NCBI GenBank assembly: GCA_946886075.1
Contig: CAMPHR010000034.1
Location: 1-29,203 of the forward strand
Reading direction: 5' to 3'
Source of the DNA: an uncultured Novosphingobium sp.
Lineage (GTDB): Bacteria > Pseudomonadota > Alphaproteobacteria > Sphingomonadales > Sphingomonadaceae
Length of the DNA: 29,203 bases
The translations under genes were made by a program, and so were the position numbers. Position 1 is the first letter of the stretch, and every line of letters starts with the position of its first letter. Positions 14,816 to 23,426 of this stretch are shown piece after piece. The notes under the pieces are model-generated. The model made no database searches, had not been told where the DNA came from, and saw only the letters and a list, made by a program, of their open reading frames with translations.

Positions 14816-15826
14816 TCAGCTCCCCTCTCCTAGTGGACGAAACGCATCTTGGACCCATCCCGCCAGTTCACGGCCGATCAGGTCCTGGTAAAGGATCATA
14901 GCTTCAGGCGAGGCGTTCAGACAGGGCAAATGAGCGAAAGCATCACCACCAGCCGCCAGGAAATCTTCCCGGCCGCGCATCGCAATTTCTTCCAGGGTTT
15001 CCAGGCAATCAGCCGAAAAGCCGGGCGTTAGTACCGCAACGGATCGGATATTTCGGGACGGCAGCTCCCGCAACGTGTCGTCGGTCGCTGGGCCCAGCCA
15101 TTTCGCGCGTCCAAATCGTGATTGGAACGTCAACCTTACTTCTCTTCCCAGCGCCTTCTGAAGCAAGTCAGCGGTGGCCCGGCACTGATCATAATAGGGA
15201 TCACCCAGCGCGCGCGTGCGCTCAGGCATGCCGTGGAAGCTGGCGAGCAACAGGTCTGGCTCGAAACCAAGTTCAGCCAGATGACGTTCGGTAGAATGGC
15301 GCAGCGCCTCGATATAGGAAGCATCAGCATAATAGGGCGGCAAGGTGCGGATCGCGGGCTGCGCGCGCAGCTGGGCAAGTGATGCGTAACAGGCATCGAG
15401 TGCGGCAGCAGTCGTCGCCGCGCAATATTGGGGATAAAGCGGCGCCAGCAATATCCTGTCACATCCAGCGGCGATCATGCTGTTCAGACGGTCTGATATG
15501 GACGGCGTGCCATACCGCATCGCCCAATCCACTTTGATCTCCGGCCCCGTTAGCTCTTGTAACTTGGCGGCGGTTTCACGGGTGTAAACTGCGAGGGGAG
15601 AGCCTTCATCAAGCCAGACCTCCCGGTAGGCCTTCGCGGATTTGGCTGGCCGGGTGAGAAGGATAGGCCCGCGCAAAATGGGTTGCCACAACAGCTTTGG
15701 TATCTCCACGACCCGTCGGTCAGACAGAAACTCACCCAGATAGCGTCTTACGGAGGCAGCATCCGGAGCATCTGGCGTGCCCAGGTTGATCAGAAGAACC
15801 CCGATATTTGTCATATTTGATGTCAT
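14816..15826 (-). CDS. hemH: ferrochelatase
   Basis: A 336-residue ferrochelatase, the last heme-synthesis enzyme, inserting Fe2+ into protoporphyrin IX; the length is normal. It has the N-terminal GVLLINLGTPDAP, PLYPQY (130-134), catalytic His198 in LLASFHGMPER, the QSRFGRAKWLGPATDDTL stretch, and the C-terminal PGFSADCLETLEEI that supplies the conserved metal-site Glu. Its ATG overlaps the stop of the upstream molybdenum hydroxylase gene by 4 bases (ATGA). A second in-frame ATG at 15814 could also be used. Neither has a strong ribosome site, which fits translational coupling. Heme supply and the iron uptake genes a few kilobases away are a sensible pairing, though operon sharing is not shown. 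Confidence 0.97.
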   Translation of the reverse strand: MTSNMTNIGVLLINLGTPDAPDAASVRRYLGEFLSDRRVVEIPKLLWQPILRGPILLTRPAKSAKAYREVWLDEGSPLAVYTRETAAKLQELTGPEIKVDWAMRYGTPSISDRLNSMIAAGCDRILLAPLYPQYCAATTAAALDACYASLAQLRAQPAIRTLPPYYADASYIEALRHSTERHLAELGFEPDLLLASFHGMPERTRALGDPYYDQCRATADLLQKALGREVRLTFQSRFGRAKWLGPATDDTLRELPSRNIRSVAVLTPGFSADCLETLEEIAMRGREDFLAAGGDAFAHLPCLNASPEAMILYQDLIGRELAGWVQDAFRPLGEGS

Positions 15827-18099
15827 GTCCGTGACAGAAGGGGCAATTGGCGAAAGCGTTGCCCCGTGACGGTGAAGAGAGCATTGGCGATGGCTGGCGC
15901 AACCACAGGCGCTCCGATATCGCTGAGGCCAGCAGGGGGCGCCGTGCTGCGGATCATTTCCACGGTGATCTCGCCAATATCCTGCAGCCGGGGCAGGCCC
16001 ATGCGTGACAAGATCGCGCGCGTTGGCAGACCCTTGGCGTAGGGCACCGAAGCACCCATCGCCGTGGCGAGGCCGAACAGGAGGCCGCTTTCCACCTGTT
16101 GCCGCGCTATGTCGGGATTGACCTGTTCACCGCCATCGACCGCCGCGACGATCCGGCCCACATTAAGCTTGTTTCCGTCGATGGCCGCTTCGACCATGAC
16201 AGCGATATAGGCTCCATTTACCACATGGACCGCCAAGCCCTGCCCGCTTCCTTCGATGCCGCCCTGCCATCCTCCCATCGCTCCGACCGTCGTCAGGCAG
16301 TGCGCCAGTCGCGGGTTGCCGCCCAGCATCTGAATGCGGAAGGATAGCGCCTCCACCCGCGCGAGGTGCGCAAGTTCGTCGATGAAGCTTTCGGTGAAGA
16401 AGGCGCCGTAAAGATGCGCGTTGCTGCGCGTGAAGCCTAGCGGCAGGCCGACATCCGCCGGGAAATGATCGACCGCCCAATTGGGCAGGGCATAAGGCAA
16501 TTCCATGCCCGCCACTGCGAGCCGGGTCGATGCATCGGCTGCATCGCGGCTCGCCTCATGCGGCAATTTGCGATGCGCGATCCGACCCCATGTCTGGGTC
16601 ATGGCGCAAGGCGCCGCCACTTTCGCCAGCCATCCTTCGATCGCGCCGTTGCGGCCCAGCTTTGCCGCCATCCGGGCATGCGCCGGGGCGCTGGGCCGAT
16701 CCTGGATCACATCCTCAAGGCGTGACCAGAGGAGCTGGACCGGACGCCCCACCTCCTTGGCGATCAGCGCGGCCTGGATGCCGACTTCAAAGTCCATCTT
16801 GCGGCCGAAGGAGCCACCGGCATGCAGGGGATAAAGCACCACCTGCTCCTCTGGCAGGTCAAGAGCGTCCGCTATCGCCGCCCGCGCGAGCGCGGGAGCT
16901 TGTGCCGCCATCCATATTTCCGCGAGGCCTTCACTCACTCGCGCGGTCGCGCAGGGCGGCTCCAGTGCCAGATGCAGGCCGGGCGCCACGCTGAATTCGC
17001 TGGCAAGGATCGTGGCGTTGTCGAACAGCGGCTTGAGATCCCCGCGCGCGTAAAGCCGCTTGCCTGACGAGCCTGAAAAGGCCTGTTCAAGCGCGGCATC
17101 AATGCCGGCGCTGCTGACCGGAGCGCCCGAGAGTTCAAATACCGGATCGCTCAGATCCAGCGCCTTGTTCGCTGCCCACCAATTTGTCGCGACGGCGGCC
17201 ACCCAGCGATCGGTGCGGACCAGCTTGATGAAGCCGGTGACTGACTTGGCGGCCTGCTCGTCCACGCGCGTGAGCACCGCATCGCCGATCGGTCCCTGCC
17301 GGATCGAAGCGAAAAGCATGTCGGGAAGTCGAACGTCCGCAGCGAAATTGTGGCTGCCGTCGATCTTGGACGGCGTGTCGAGGCGAGGTAGATCCTGCCC
17401 GAACAGCCGGTCCGCCTGGCCTTGGCGGAAGGGCAAAATCTCCGGCAGGTCGAATTCTGCCGCTTCTGCCGCGACCTCACCGATCTTCAGCGTGCGCTGC
17501 CCGCTATCGGTGATGATCCCATTCTGTATGTCGCAACTTTCCCAAGGCACGTCCCAGCGTGCAGCGGCAGCCTGGCAAAGAAGCACACGCGCGGCTGCGC
17601 CCGCTTCCTTGTAGGCCGTGTGGAACATCAGCACGGAAGTAGCCGCGCCGGTCAGCATCAGCGCCCGCCGCGTCGCATATTGACTGATGGCCCAATCGCC
17701 TGCGCCTCCGGCCAGCCTCGACCAGTCATCGGCCAGCCACTCGTCCGCCAGCAGCGTGTTGGCATAGAGGGGACTGATGGGCGCGCTCTGCACACCCACC
17801 GTCCGCCAGTCCGCACCCAACTCGTCAGCCAATATCTGCGGCAACAAGGTGGTCACGCCCTGCCCGGTCTCCGCTTGCGGAACGATAACCAGGATCCTGC
17901 CCGCCTTGTCGATCTTGAGGAAGGCGTTGAAGACGGTTTCGCCCGGCGCAGCATTCAGGTTCGGGCGATAGGTGCGGGGCCATGCCCCCCAGGCCAGCAA
18001 CAGGCCCGCTGAAGCCCCGGCGCCCACCAACAGCGTGCGCCGATCAAGCCCCTTCCCCGTGCGATTAGGATTTGCCTGCCTCCGCAGTGCGCGCGTCAT
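15823..18099 (-). CDS. molybdopterin hydroxylase large subunit, isoquinoline 1-oxidoreductase beta (IorB)-like
   Basis: A 758-residue protein of the xanthine dehydrogenase superfamily, IorB-like branch. It has a twin-arginine signal with a hydrophobic helix (DRRTLLVGAGASAGLLLAW, about 19-38), so Tat export of a folded Mo enzyme is likely. Motifs include VPQAETGQGVTT, LHAGGSFGRKMDFE, GGNPRLA and APAIANAL near the end. It is close to full family length. Two oddities: no IorA-type small 2Fe-2S subunit is encoded in the window, and at the C-terminal position where relatives have the catalytic Glu (G-[EL/EP]-G-x-P), this protein reads SDIGAP with Asp727. Substrate and activity cannot be stated. 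It ends with a 4-base overlap into hemH. No good ribosome site is seen before ATG 18099, and no in-frame alternative is better. Confidence 0.85.
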   Translation of the reverse strand: MTRALRRQANPNRTGKGLDRRTLLVGAGASAGLLLAWGAWPRTYRPNLNAAPGETVFNAFLKIDKAGRILVIVPQAETGQGVTTLLPQILADELGADWRTVGVQSAPISPLYANTLLADEWLADDWSRLAGGAGDWAISQYATRRALMLTGAATSVLMFHTAYKEAGAAARVLLCQAAAARWDVPWESCDIQNGIITDSGQRTLKIGEVAAEAAEFDLPEILPFRQGQADRLFGQDLPRLDTPSKIDGSHNFAADVRLPDMLFASIRQGPIGDAVLTRVDEQAAKSVTGFIKLVRTDRWVAAVATNWWAANKALDLSDPVFELSGAPVSSAGIDAALEQAFSGSSGKRLYARGDLKPLFDNATILASEFSVAPGLHLALEPPCATARVSEGLAEIWMAAQAPALARAAIADALDLPEEQVVLYPLHAGGSFGRKMDFEVGIQAALIAKEVGRPVQLLWSRLEDVIQDRPSAPAHARMAAKLGRNGAIEGWLAKVAAPCAMTQTWGRIAHRKLPHEASRDAADASTRLAVAGMELPYALPNWAVDHFPADVGLPLGFTRSNAHLYGAFFTESFIDELAHLARVEALSFRIQMLGGNPRLAHCLTTVGAMGGWQGGIEGSGQGLAVHVVNGAYIAVMVEAAIDGNKLNVGRIVAAVDGGEQVNPDIARQQVESGLLFGLATAMGASVPYAKGLPTRAILSRMGLPRLQDIGEITVEMIRSTAPPAGLSDIGAPVVAPAIANALFTVTGQRFRQLPLLSRT

Positions 18100-18138
18100 G
18101 AAGAAGGTGATAAAGAGGCTTGCGACAGCTGAAAAGCG

Positions 18139-18573
18139 TTAATCTGCGCTAACCCGCGGGATATTGAAGCGGGGGATGTCGATGGCTGGGCAGCGGTCCA
18201 TCACCACTTTCAAGCCGGCAGCTTCAGCGCGTTGCGCAGCCTCTTCGTTAATCACGCCCAGTTGCATCCAGACGGCCCTGGCGCCCGCCGCGATCGCATC
18301 ATCCACCGCCTCGCCAGCCGCTTCACTGCGCCGAAAGATATCGACCATGTCGATCGAGACACCGATATCGGCCAGGCGCGCCCAGACGAATTCCCCATGC
18401 ACATGCTCTCCAGCGATCTGCGGATTGACCGGCAGCACGCGATAGCCATGATCCTGAAGGAACTTCATGACGCCATAGCTGGGCCTGCCCGGTCGATCAG
18501 AGATGCCGACCAGAGCAATCGTGCGGGTCTCACCGAGGAGATCGGCTATTTCCTGCGGCTGCGTTAGCGGCAT
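18139..18573 (-). CDS. CoA-binding domain protein (YccU-like)
   Basis: A 144-residue protein with a CoA_binding-type Rossmann fold (PF13380). Motifs are TIALVGISDRPGRPSYGVMKFL, a central GYRVLPVNPQ strand, VDIFRRSE, GARAVWMQLGV and a C-terminal VVMDRCPAIDIPR with the cysteine often seen in this group. Family members bind CoA or related nucleotides and have no settled physiological role. ATG 18573 (MPLTQPQEIADLL) is chosen because it begins the conserved domain. The longer ORF from 18645 would overlap the mrp stop and adds a basic, unstructured stretch. It lies 68 bases after mrp and 39 bases before the molybdenum hydroxylase gene on the same strand, so the genes may be cotranscribed. Confidence 0.9.
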   Translation of the reverse strand: MPLTQPQEIADLLGETRTIALVGISDRPGRPSYGVMKFLQDHGYRVLPVNPQIAGEHVHGEFVWARLADIGVSIDMVDIFRRSEAAGEAVDDAIAAGARAVWMQLGVINEEAAQRAEAAGLKVVMDRCPAIDIPRFNIPRVSAD

Positions 18574-18641
18574 GATCCTGTTTTCCTTCCTTATCCGAAG
18601 GGAAGACGCGGGACGCCGCAGAACCGTTCCCCGGCTATTGC

Positions 18642-19601
18642 TCAACCACGCAGCCAGGCAGCCACTTGCCTCGCGACGGCCAGAAACGCCTCGCCCGACG
18701 CATCGTCGCTGGCGGCAGGCGGATCACCTGCATCGGACCGGCGCCGAATGTCTATCGCCAGCGGAATGCGACCCAGGAAAGCCATGCCCATGGCCGACCC
18801 AGCGGCCTCCGCACCGCCCGCGCCGAAGGGATCGGATATCTCGCCACAATGGGGACAGCTGTATCCCGCCATATTTTCGACGAGCCCGATCAGCGGCACG
18901 TCCGTTTGCTCGAAAAGGCTGACAGCGCGCGTGGCGTCGATCAGAGCCAAATCCTGTGGCGTCGACACGATGACAGCCCCTGCAGGCTTATGTTTTTGCA
19001 CCATCGAGAGTTGAACGTCCCCCGTCCCCGGCGGCATGTCCACGATCAGCAGCTCTACGTCGCCCCAATCAGCATCAATGAGTTGTGAAAGGGCATTACC
19101 CGCCATCGGCCCGCGCCACGCGAGCGCCTTGCCGGGTTCGACCAGATGCGCCATCGACAGCATCGGAATTCCAAAAGGGCTTTCTACGGGGATCAGATGC
19201 TTGTCCCGCGCCTGCGGCTTCTGATCTTCGCTGGCCATCAATCGGGCCTGCGACGGGCCGTAAATGTCGGCATCGACCAACCCGACCGCAAAGCCCAGCC
19301 GCTTGAGCGCTACTGCAAGATTGGCTGAAAGGGTGGATTTGCCGACGCCACCCTTTCCCGAAGCCACGGCGATGATACGGGGCGCCTTGCGTTCCGCGGT
19401 CATGGCGATCCGCACGTCCTGTACACCTGGGACCAGCAGGCCACCCTCCTTGATTGCCGCCGCGACAGCATCCCGCCGCTCAGGCGAAAGTCCGCCTACG
19501 TCCAGCGCCAGGCTCATGATGCCATCCTTGATCCGGGGCGTGCTGGCACGGCCATCGGTCAGCGTCTTCAGACGGGCGGCGAAACTCTCAAGATCGGTCA
19601 T
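18642..19601 (-). CDS. Mrp/ApbC/NBP35-type Fe-S cluster carrier ATPase
   Basis: A 319-residue P-loop ATPase of the Mrp/ApbC family, which holds and transfers Fe-S clusters to target proteins in the cytoplasm. Residues 1-70 form the MIP18/DUF59-like domain, GKGGVGKST at 82-90 is the deviant Walker A, DADIYGPSQ at 110-118 and VDMPPGTGD at 188-195 are family signatures, and GYSCPHCGE (Cys249, Cys252) is the CxxC that binds the cluster at the dimer interface. AGGAGG lies 7 bases before ATG 19601, a strong ribosome site. The gene diverges from hflK with 73 bases between starts. It is probably the first gene of a minus-strand group with the CoA-binding, IorB-like and hemH genes. Confidence 0.95.
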   Translation of the reverse strand: MTDLESFAARLKTLTDGRASTPRIKDGIMSLALDVGGLSPERRDAVAAAIKEGGLLVPGVQDVRIAMTAERKAPRIIAVASGKGGVGKSTLSANLAVALKRLGFAVGLVDADIYGPSQARLMASEDQKPQARDKHLIPVESPFGIPMLSMAHLVEPGKALAWRGPMAGNALSQLIDADWGDVELLIVDMPPGTGDVQLSMVQKHKPAGAVIVSTPQDLALIDATRAVSLFEQTDVPLIGLVENMAGYSCPHCGEISDPFGAGGAEAAGSAMGMAFLGRIPLAIDIRRRSDAGDPPAASDDASGEAFLAVARQVAAWLRG

Positions 19602-19674
19602 GACAGCGCCTCCTAGGCAATAATCGTTGCGAAGGGCACTGTTTTTCGCGCCCCTCCCTTCCTATAGAGACGGG

Positions 19675-20805
19675 ATGAGAAGATTTTTCGGGTGGATGCC
19701 GGGCATCGCAAACGCAATGGTCCAGGGTCCCTGGGGCGGCAAGAACGACGGCCCGGACGGCAATGACGGTTCGGGCAAAGGCGGCGATGGCGGCCCCCGC
19801 AATCCCTGGACGCAACCGGGCCGCTCGCCTGGCGGCAAGGGTCCGTCAGCCATCGAGGAGCTGCTGCGCCGCAGCCGTGAAAGCTTTGGCCAAGGTGGCG
19901 GCGGTGGCGGGTTCGGCAACCTTCCGCCACGACCCGCTGGCAAGACGCTTTGGCCTGCCGCGATCGGGATTCTGATCGTGCTGTGGCTGGTTCTCACCTG
20001 CTTCCACCGCGTGGGCCCGCAGGAGCGCGGCGTCGTGACGCTGTTGGGCAAATATAGCCGCACATTGTCGCCCGGCATCAGCCTGACACTGCCCGCGCCG
20101 CTTGAGAATGTCACCACCGTCGATGTCGAGGAAATCCGCGCGATCGACATCGGGTCGGCCAGTGCCCAGAGCGAAAATCTGGTTCTGACAGGTGACCAGA
20201 ATATCATCGACCTCGCCTATTCGGTTCGCTGGAATATCCGCAGCCCCGAGCTTTACCTGTTCCAGTTGTCCGATCCCGACGCCACGGTCCGGGAGGTCGC
20301 GGAAAGCGCGATGCGGTCCGTTGTTGCCAGTGTCAGCCTGGACGACGCGCTGGGTGCGGGGCGTACCGAAATCGAGCAGCAGGTCGAACAGCGGATGCAG
20401 GAAATATTGGACGGATACCGTTCCGGCATTCGGGTGCAGGGCGTTGCGATCAAGCAGGCCGATCCGCCGACTGCGGTCAATGACGCGTTCAAGGCGGTCT
20501 CCGCCGCGCAGCAGACTGCCCAGACCTATTTGAACGAGGCGCGTGCCGCCGCCCAGCAGGTGACAGCCAAGGCCCAGGGTGAAGCGGCAGCGTTCGACAA
20601 GGTCTATGAACAATATAGGTTGTCGCCGGACGTGACGCGTCGCCGCATGTATTATGAAACCATGGAGGGCGTCCTGTCCAACGTCGATAAGACAGTCATC
20701 GAAAGTGGCAATGTCACTCCCTTCCTCCCGCTGCCGGAATTGAAGCGGCGTGCCCAGGGAGCAGCTGCGTCTTCGGGCTCAGCCGCTGCAGAGGGGAGCC
20801 AATAA
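19675..20805 (+). CDS. hflK: FtsH protease modulator HflK
   Basis: A 376-residue SPFH-domain membrane protein that with HflC forms a large periplasmic cage around FtsH and controls its proteolysis. The N-terminal cytoplasmic tail is Gly/Pro/Asp-rich (18-90), followed by a membrane helix at about 92-110 (LWPAAIGILIVLWLVLTCF), then the SPFH domain from RVGPQERGVV, with DVEEIRAIDIG and VRWNIRSPELYLF. A helical region rich in Ala/Gln follows (about 265-325). ATG 19675 (MRRFFGW) is chosen over ATG 19627 because GAGACGGG lies just upstream and it gives a normal HflK start. The stop overlaps the hflC start by one base (TAATG), so the pair is coupled. Confidence 0.96.
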   Translation: MRRFFGWMPGIANAMVQGPWGGKNDGPDGNDGSGKGGDGGPRNPWTQPGRSPGGKGPSAIEELLRRSRESFGQGGGGGGFGNLPPRPAGKTLWPAAIGILIVLWLVLTCFHRVGPQERGVVTLLGKYSRTLSPGISLTLPAPLENVTTVDVEEIRAIDIGSASAQSENLVLTGDQNIIDLAYSVRWNIRSPELYLFQLSDPDATVREVAESAMRSVVASVSLDDALGAGRTEIEQQVEQRMQEILDGYRSGIRVQGVAIKQADPPTAVNDAFKAVSAAQQTAQTYLNEARAAAQQVTAKAQGEAAAFDKVYEQYRLSPDVTRRRMYYETMEGVLSNVDKTVIESGNVTPFLPLPELKRRAQGAAASSGSAAAEGSQ

Positions 20806-21656
20806 TGCCAACGCTCGTTCGCCATCCGATTGCGCTGGCCCTCGCCGTCATCGCCCTTTTGCTGCTTATCGGCAGCACGATTGCGATTGTGCCTGAAACC
20901 AAACAGGGCGTGATCGTGCGCTTTGGAGATCCCAAGAAGATCGTCAATCGCTATCGGCCCAATGAGGATTTCGGCAAGACCGGCGCAGGCGTAATCCTGC
21001 GCTGGCCCTTCATCGATCAGATCGTCTGGATCGACAAGCGCGTCCTGTCCGTCGAGATGGAGAGGCAGCAGGTCCTGTCGACCGATCAGCTCCGGTTGCA
21101 AGTTGATGCCTTCGCGCGTTACCGCATTGTCGATCCGCTGCGCATGTACATCGCGGCAGGCAATGAGGAACGGGTTTCGGACGCCTTGCGCCCGATCCTT
21201 GGTTCAGCGCTTCGCAACGAACTTGGCAAGCGTCCCTTCGCTGCCCTGCTTTCACCCGAACGCGGCCAGGTGATGGACAATATCGAAGCCGGGCTCAACC
21301 GGGTTGCGCGGCAATATGGCGCGGAGATTGTAGACGTCCGCATCAAGCGCGCCGACCTGCCAGATGGCGCGCCGCTGGAAAGCGCCTTCACCCGCATGCG
21401 CACTGCGCGCGAACAGGAAGCTCTGACCATCAGGGCCCAAGGCGCCAAGCAGGCACAGATCATCCGGGCGGAAGCTGACGCGAACGCCGCGCGGATCTAC
21501 GCGGAAAGCTTTGGCAAGGACGCTCAATTTTATGACTTCTACCGGGCGATGCAGGCATATCGCTTCACCTTCGCGCCGGATCGCACTGGCTCCACCACCA
21601 TGGTGCTGTCGCGCGACAATGAATTCCTGAAACAGTTTCAGGGAAAGGATCGATAA
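20805..21656 (+). CDS. hflC: FtsH protease modulator HflC
   Basis: A 283-residue partner of HflK. It has one N-terminal membrane helix (about 8-27, IALALAVIALLLLIGSTIAI) and a periplasmic SPFH domain (VPETKQGVIVRFGDPKK to DVRIKRADLP). The helical stretch is rich in Ala and Glu (RTAREQEALTIRAQGAKQAQIIRAEADANA), and the C-terminal FYRAMQAYRFTF and DRTGSTTMVLSRDNEFLKQF are typical. The length matches the family. It follows hflK with a one-base overlap and is 135 bases before the GTG start of the protease gene. There is no T-rich terminator, only a small GGTTC/GAACC pairing. Confidence 0.96.
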   Translation: MPTLVRHPIALALAVIALLLLIGSTIAIVPETKQGVIVRFGDPKKIVNRYRPNEDFGKTGAGVILRWPFIDQIVWIDKRVLSVEMERQQVLSTDQLRLQVDAFARYRIVDPLRMYIAAGNEERVSDALRPILGSALRNELGKRPFAALLSPERGQVMDNIEAGLNRVARQYGAEIVDVRIKRADLPDGAPLESAFTRMRTAREQEALTIRAQGAKQAQIIRAEADANAARIYAESFGKDAQFYDFYRAMQAYRFTFAPDRTGSTTMVLSRDNEFLKQFQGKDR

Positions 21657-21690
21657 CCTTAAGATGAAGAAGAGGTTCAGGGATCATTTC

Positions 21691-21716
21691 GGAACCAGCT
21701 TCATTCAATGAGGGTT
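21691..21716 (+). promoter_or_regulatory. candidate EcfG-type (general stress sigma) promoter before degP
   Basis: GGAAC (21691-21695), 17 bases, then GGTT (21713-21716), close to the alphaproteobacterial EcfG consensus GGAAC-N16-17-CGTT (3 of 4 in the -10). It lies between hflC and degP. The ATG at 21708 falls inside the promoter, which argues that the protease starts at the downstream GTG. Confidence 0.5.
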
Positions 21717-21791
21717 AAGGCTGGGCGGCGCATCCGACTCACTCCAGAGTCCCGCCCTTCCTTCGCCAAGATCACGAGAGGACCGTCACGA

Positions 21792-23306
21792 GTGCGTTAC
21801 GCTTATGCCCTTACCGGTGCCCTGCTTCTCGGTGGCACCGCCATCGCCGTAACATCCAGCCCGAATGTCGGCGCGCAGGTCGCGCAGAATGAAGGGATGC
21901 AGGCCGCAGCGCCCGCCGGTGCCCCTGCCAGCCTCGCCGACATGGTGGAAAAGCTTCAGCCCGCGGTGGTCAATATTTCCACCAAGCAGCGTGTGCAGGT
22001 TCAAAATCCATTCGCGGGCACGCCTTTCGGCGACCTGTTCGGCCAAGGCCCTGGCGCCAAGCCGCAGACGCGGCAGGCCCAGTCTCTCGGCTCCGGGTTC
22101 ATCATCTCGGCTGACGGCTATATCGTCACCAACAACCATGTCGTGTCCGCGGGTGCCGAGGGCGCATCGGTCGATGCCATCACGGTGACCCTCACCAATC
22201 GCGAGGAATATTCGGCCAAGCTGATCGGCCGTGACCCGGCGACGGATATCGCGGTGTTGAAGATCGAGCCGAAGAAGGCGCTGCCTTTCGTCAAATTCGG
22301 CGACAGCACCAAAGCGCGCGTCGGTGATTGGGTCATCGCCATCGGCAACCCGTTCGCCCTGTCGGGCACCGTCACCGCGGGCATCATCTCCGCCGTCCAT
22401 CGTGGCACCGGCGGCACCTATGACAAGTTCATCCAGACCGATGCGTCGATCAATCAGGGCAATAGCGGCGGCCCGATGTTCGACATGCGCGGCAATGTGA
22501 TCGGCATCAACAGCCAGATCCTTTCGCCCTCGGGCGGCAATGTGGGCATCGGCTTTGCGATCCCGTCCGAACAGGCGGCGCCGATCGTCGATACCCTGCG
22601 CAGGGGTCAGAGCGTGAAGCGCGGTTATCTCGGTATCCAGATCAGCCCGCTTGGCGAAGATCTTGCCGATTCCCTTGGCCTGGCCAAGAACCGCGGCGAA
22701 TTCGTCCAGGGCGTCGAACCGGGCAAGGGCGCCGACCGCGCGGGCATCAAGGCAGGCGACGTGATCGTCAGCGTAGCCGGTCAGGAAGTCACGCCTGACC
22801 AGAACCTGTCATCCATTGTCGCGTCCCAGCCGATCGGCTCGCGCGTGCCGATCGTCCTCTTGCGCAATGGCCAGCGCCAGACCGTGACCGCCATTGTCGG
22901 CCAGCGTCCGTCGGAAGACGAGCTCAACAGCTTTGCCCAGCAGCAGGACGATGATTTCAACAACCAGCAGCAGGATGACCAGTCCGGCGGCGCGCAAGCC
23001 ACGCAGCAGTCGCTTGGCATTTCGGCCATTCCGCTGACGCCCAATATTGTCCGTCAGTTGGGCATTGCCGCTGATACGCGCGGCGTCGTCATCACAGCTG
23101 TTGATACCTCAACCGATGCTGGAGCGAAGGGCCTGCGTCGCGGCGATGTAATCATTACTGCCAATAACCGCCCGGTCGCCAGCCAGGCAGATTTGGATGC
23201 AGCTGTGCGTCAGGTGTCGTCACAAGGCCGCAGCGCTATTCTCCTGCAGGTGCTGCGCCGTGGTCAGCCTGCGGTATTCTTGCCGGTGCGGCTGCGGGAC
23301 AAGTAA
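21792..23306 (+). CDS. periplasmic serine protease/chaperone, DegP/HtrA family
   Basis: A 504-residue DegP/HtrA-like protease that degrades or refolds damaged envelope proteins. The signal peptide is MRYAYALTGALLLGG... (about 1-22); the catalytic triad is His116 (TNNHVV), Asp152 (ATDIAVL) and Ser225 (NQGNSGGPMFD). Two PDZ domains follow, the first after GYLGIQISPL and the second after DTRGVVITAV. The linker between them is rich in Gln and Asp (QQQDDDFNNQQQDDQ). The GTG start at 21792 has GAGAGGA 8-15 bases upstream and yields a proper signal peptide. The longer frame from ATG 21708 would begin inside the stress promoter and adds a basic tail before the signal. It is downstream of hflKC, likewise envelope quality control, though with its own promoter. 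Confidence 0.93.
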   Translation: MRYAYALTGALLLGGTAIAVTSSPNVGAQVAQNEGMQAAAPAGAPASLADMVEKLQPAVVNISTKQRVQVQNPFAGTPFGDLFGQGPGAKPQTRQAQSLGSGFIISADGYIVTNNHVVSAGAEGASVDAITVTLTNREEYSAKLIGRDPATDIAVLKIEPKKALPFVKFGDSTKARVGDWVIAIGNPFALSGTVTAGIISAVHRGTGGTYDKFIQTDASINQGNSGGPMFDMRGNVIGINSQILSPSGGNVGIGFAIPSEQAAPIVDTLRRGQSVKRGYLGIQISPLGEDLADSLGLAKNRGEFVQGVEPGKGADRAGIKAGDVIVSVAGQEVTPDQNLSSIVASQPIGSRVPIVLLRNGQRQTVTAIVGQRPSEDELNSFAQQQDDDFNNQQQDDQSGGAQATQQSLGISAIPLTPNIVRQLGIAADTRGVVITAVDTSTDAGAKGLRRGDVIITANNRPVASQADLDAAVRQVSSQGRSAILLQVLRRGQPAVFLPVRLRDK

Positions 23307-23334
23307 GTTCCCAGGATAGCCCAACAGAGACCTG

Positions 23335-23405
23335 TCGGGCCGCGCTTGCCGGAAGCCCTGTCTCGCCACTAAGATGGCGAGCAGGGTCCGGCAGGCGCGG
23401 CCCGA
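23335..23405. repeat. long imperfect inverted repeat (31-bp stem)
   Basis: The arms 23335-23368 and 23375-23405 pair over 31 base pairs. There are 19 continuous pairs (one G-T), a two-base bulge (AG, 23354-23355), 5 pairs, a one-base bulge (T, 23361), 7 pairs, and a 6-base loop (CTAAGA). The outer stem is TCGGGCCGCGC/GCGCGGCCCGA. It fills most of the gap between degP and the HerA-like gene and ends 21 bases before that ATG. No T-run follows. It may act as a bidirectional-type terminator or be a palindromic repeat element; a second copy is not present in the window. Confidence 0.75.
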
Positions 23406-23426
23406 TGCTTATGGGGAGCATGACGC

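Noticed and set aside
18642..18645. Longer start of the CoA-binding gene overlapping mrp
   Set aside because: The extra 24 residues are basic and unstructured; the domain begins at the later ATG, 18573.
21708..21791. ATG 21708 as the start of the DegP gene
   Set aside because: It lies inside the candidate EcfG promoter, has no ribosome site and would put a basic tail before the signal peptide.
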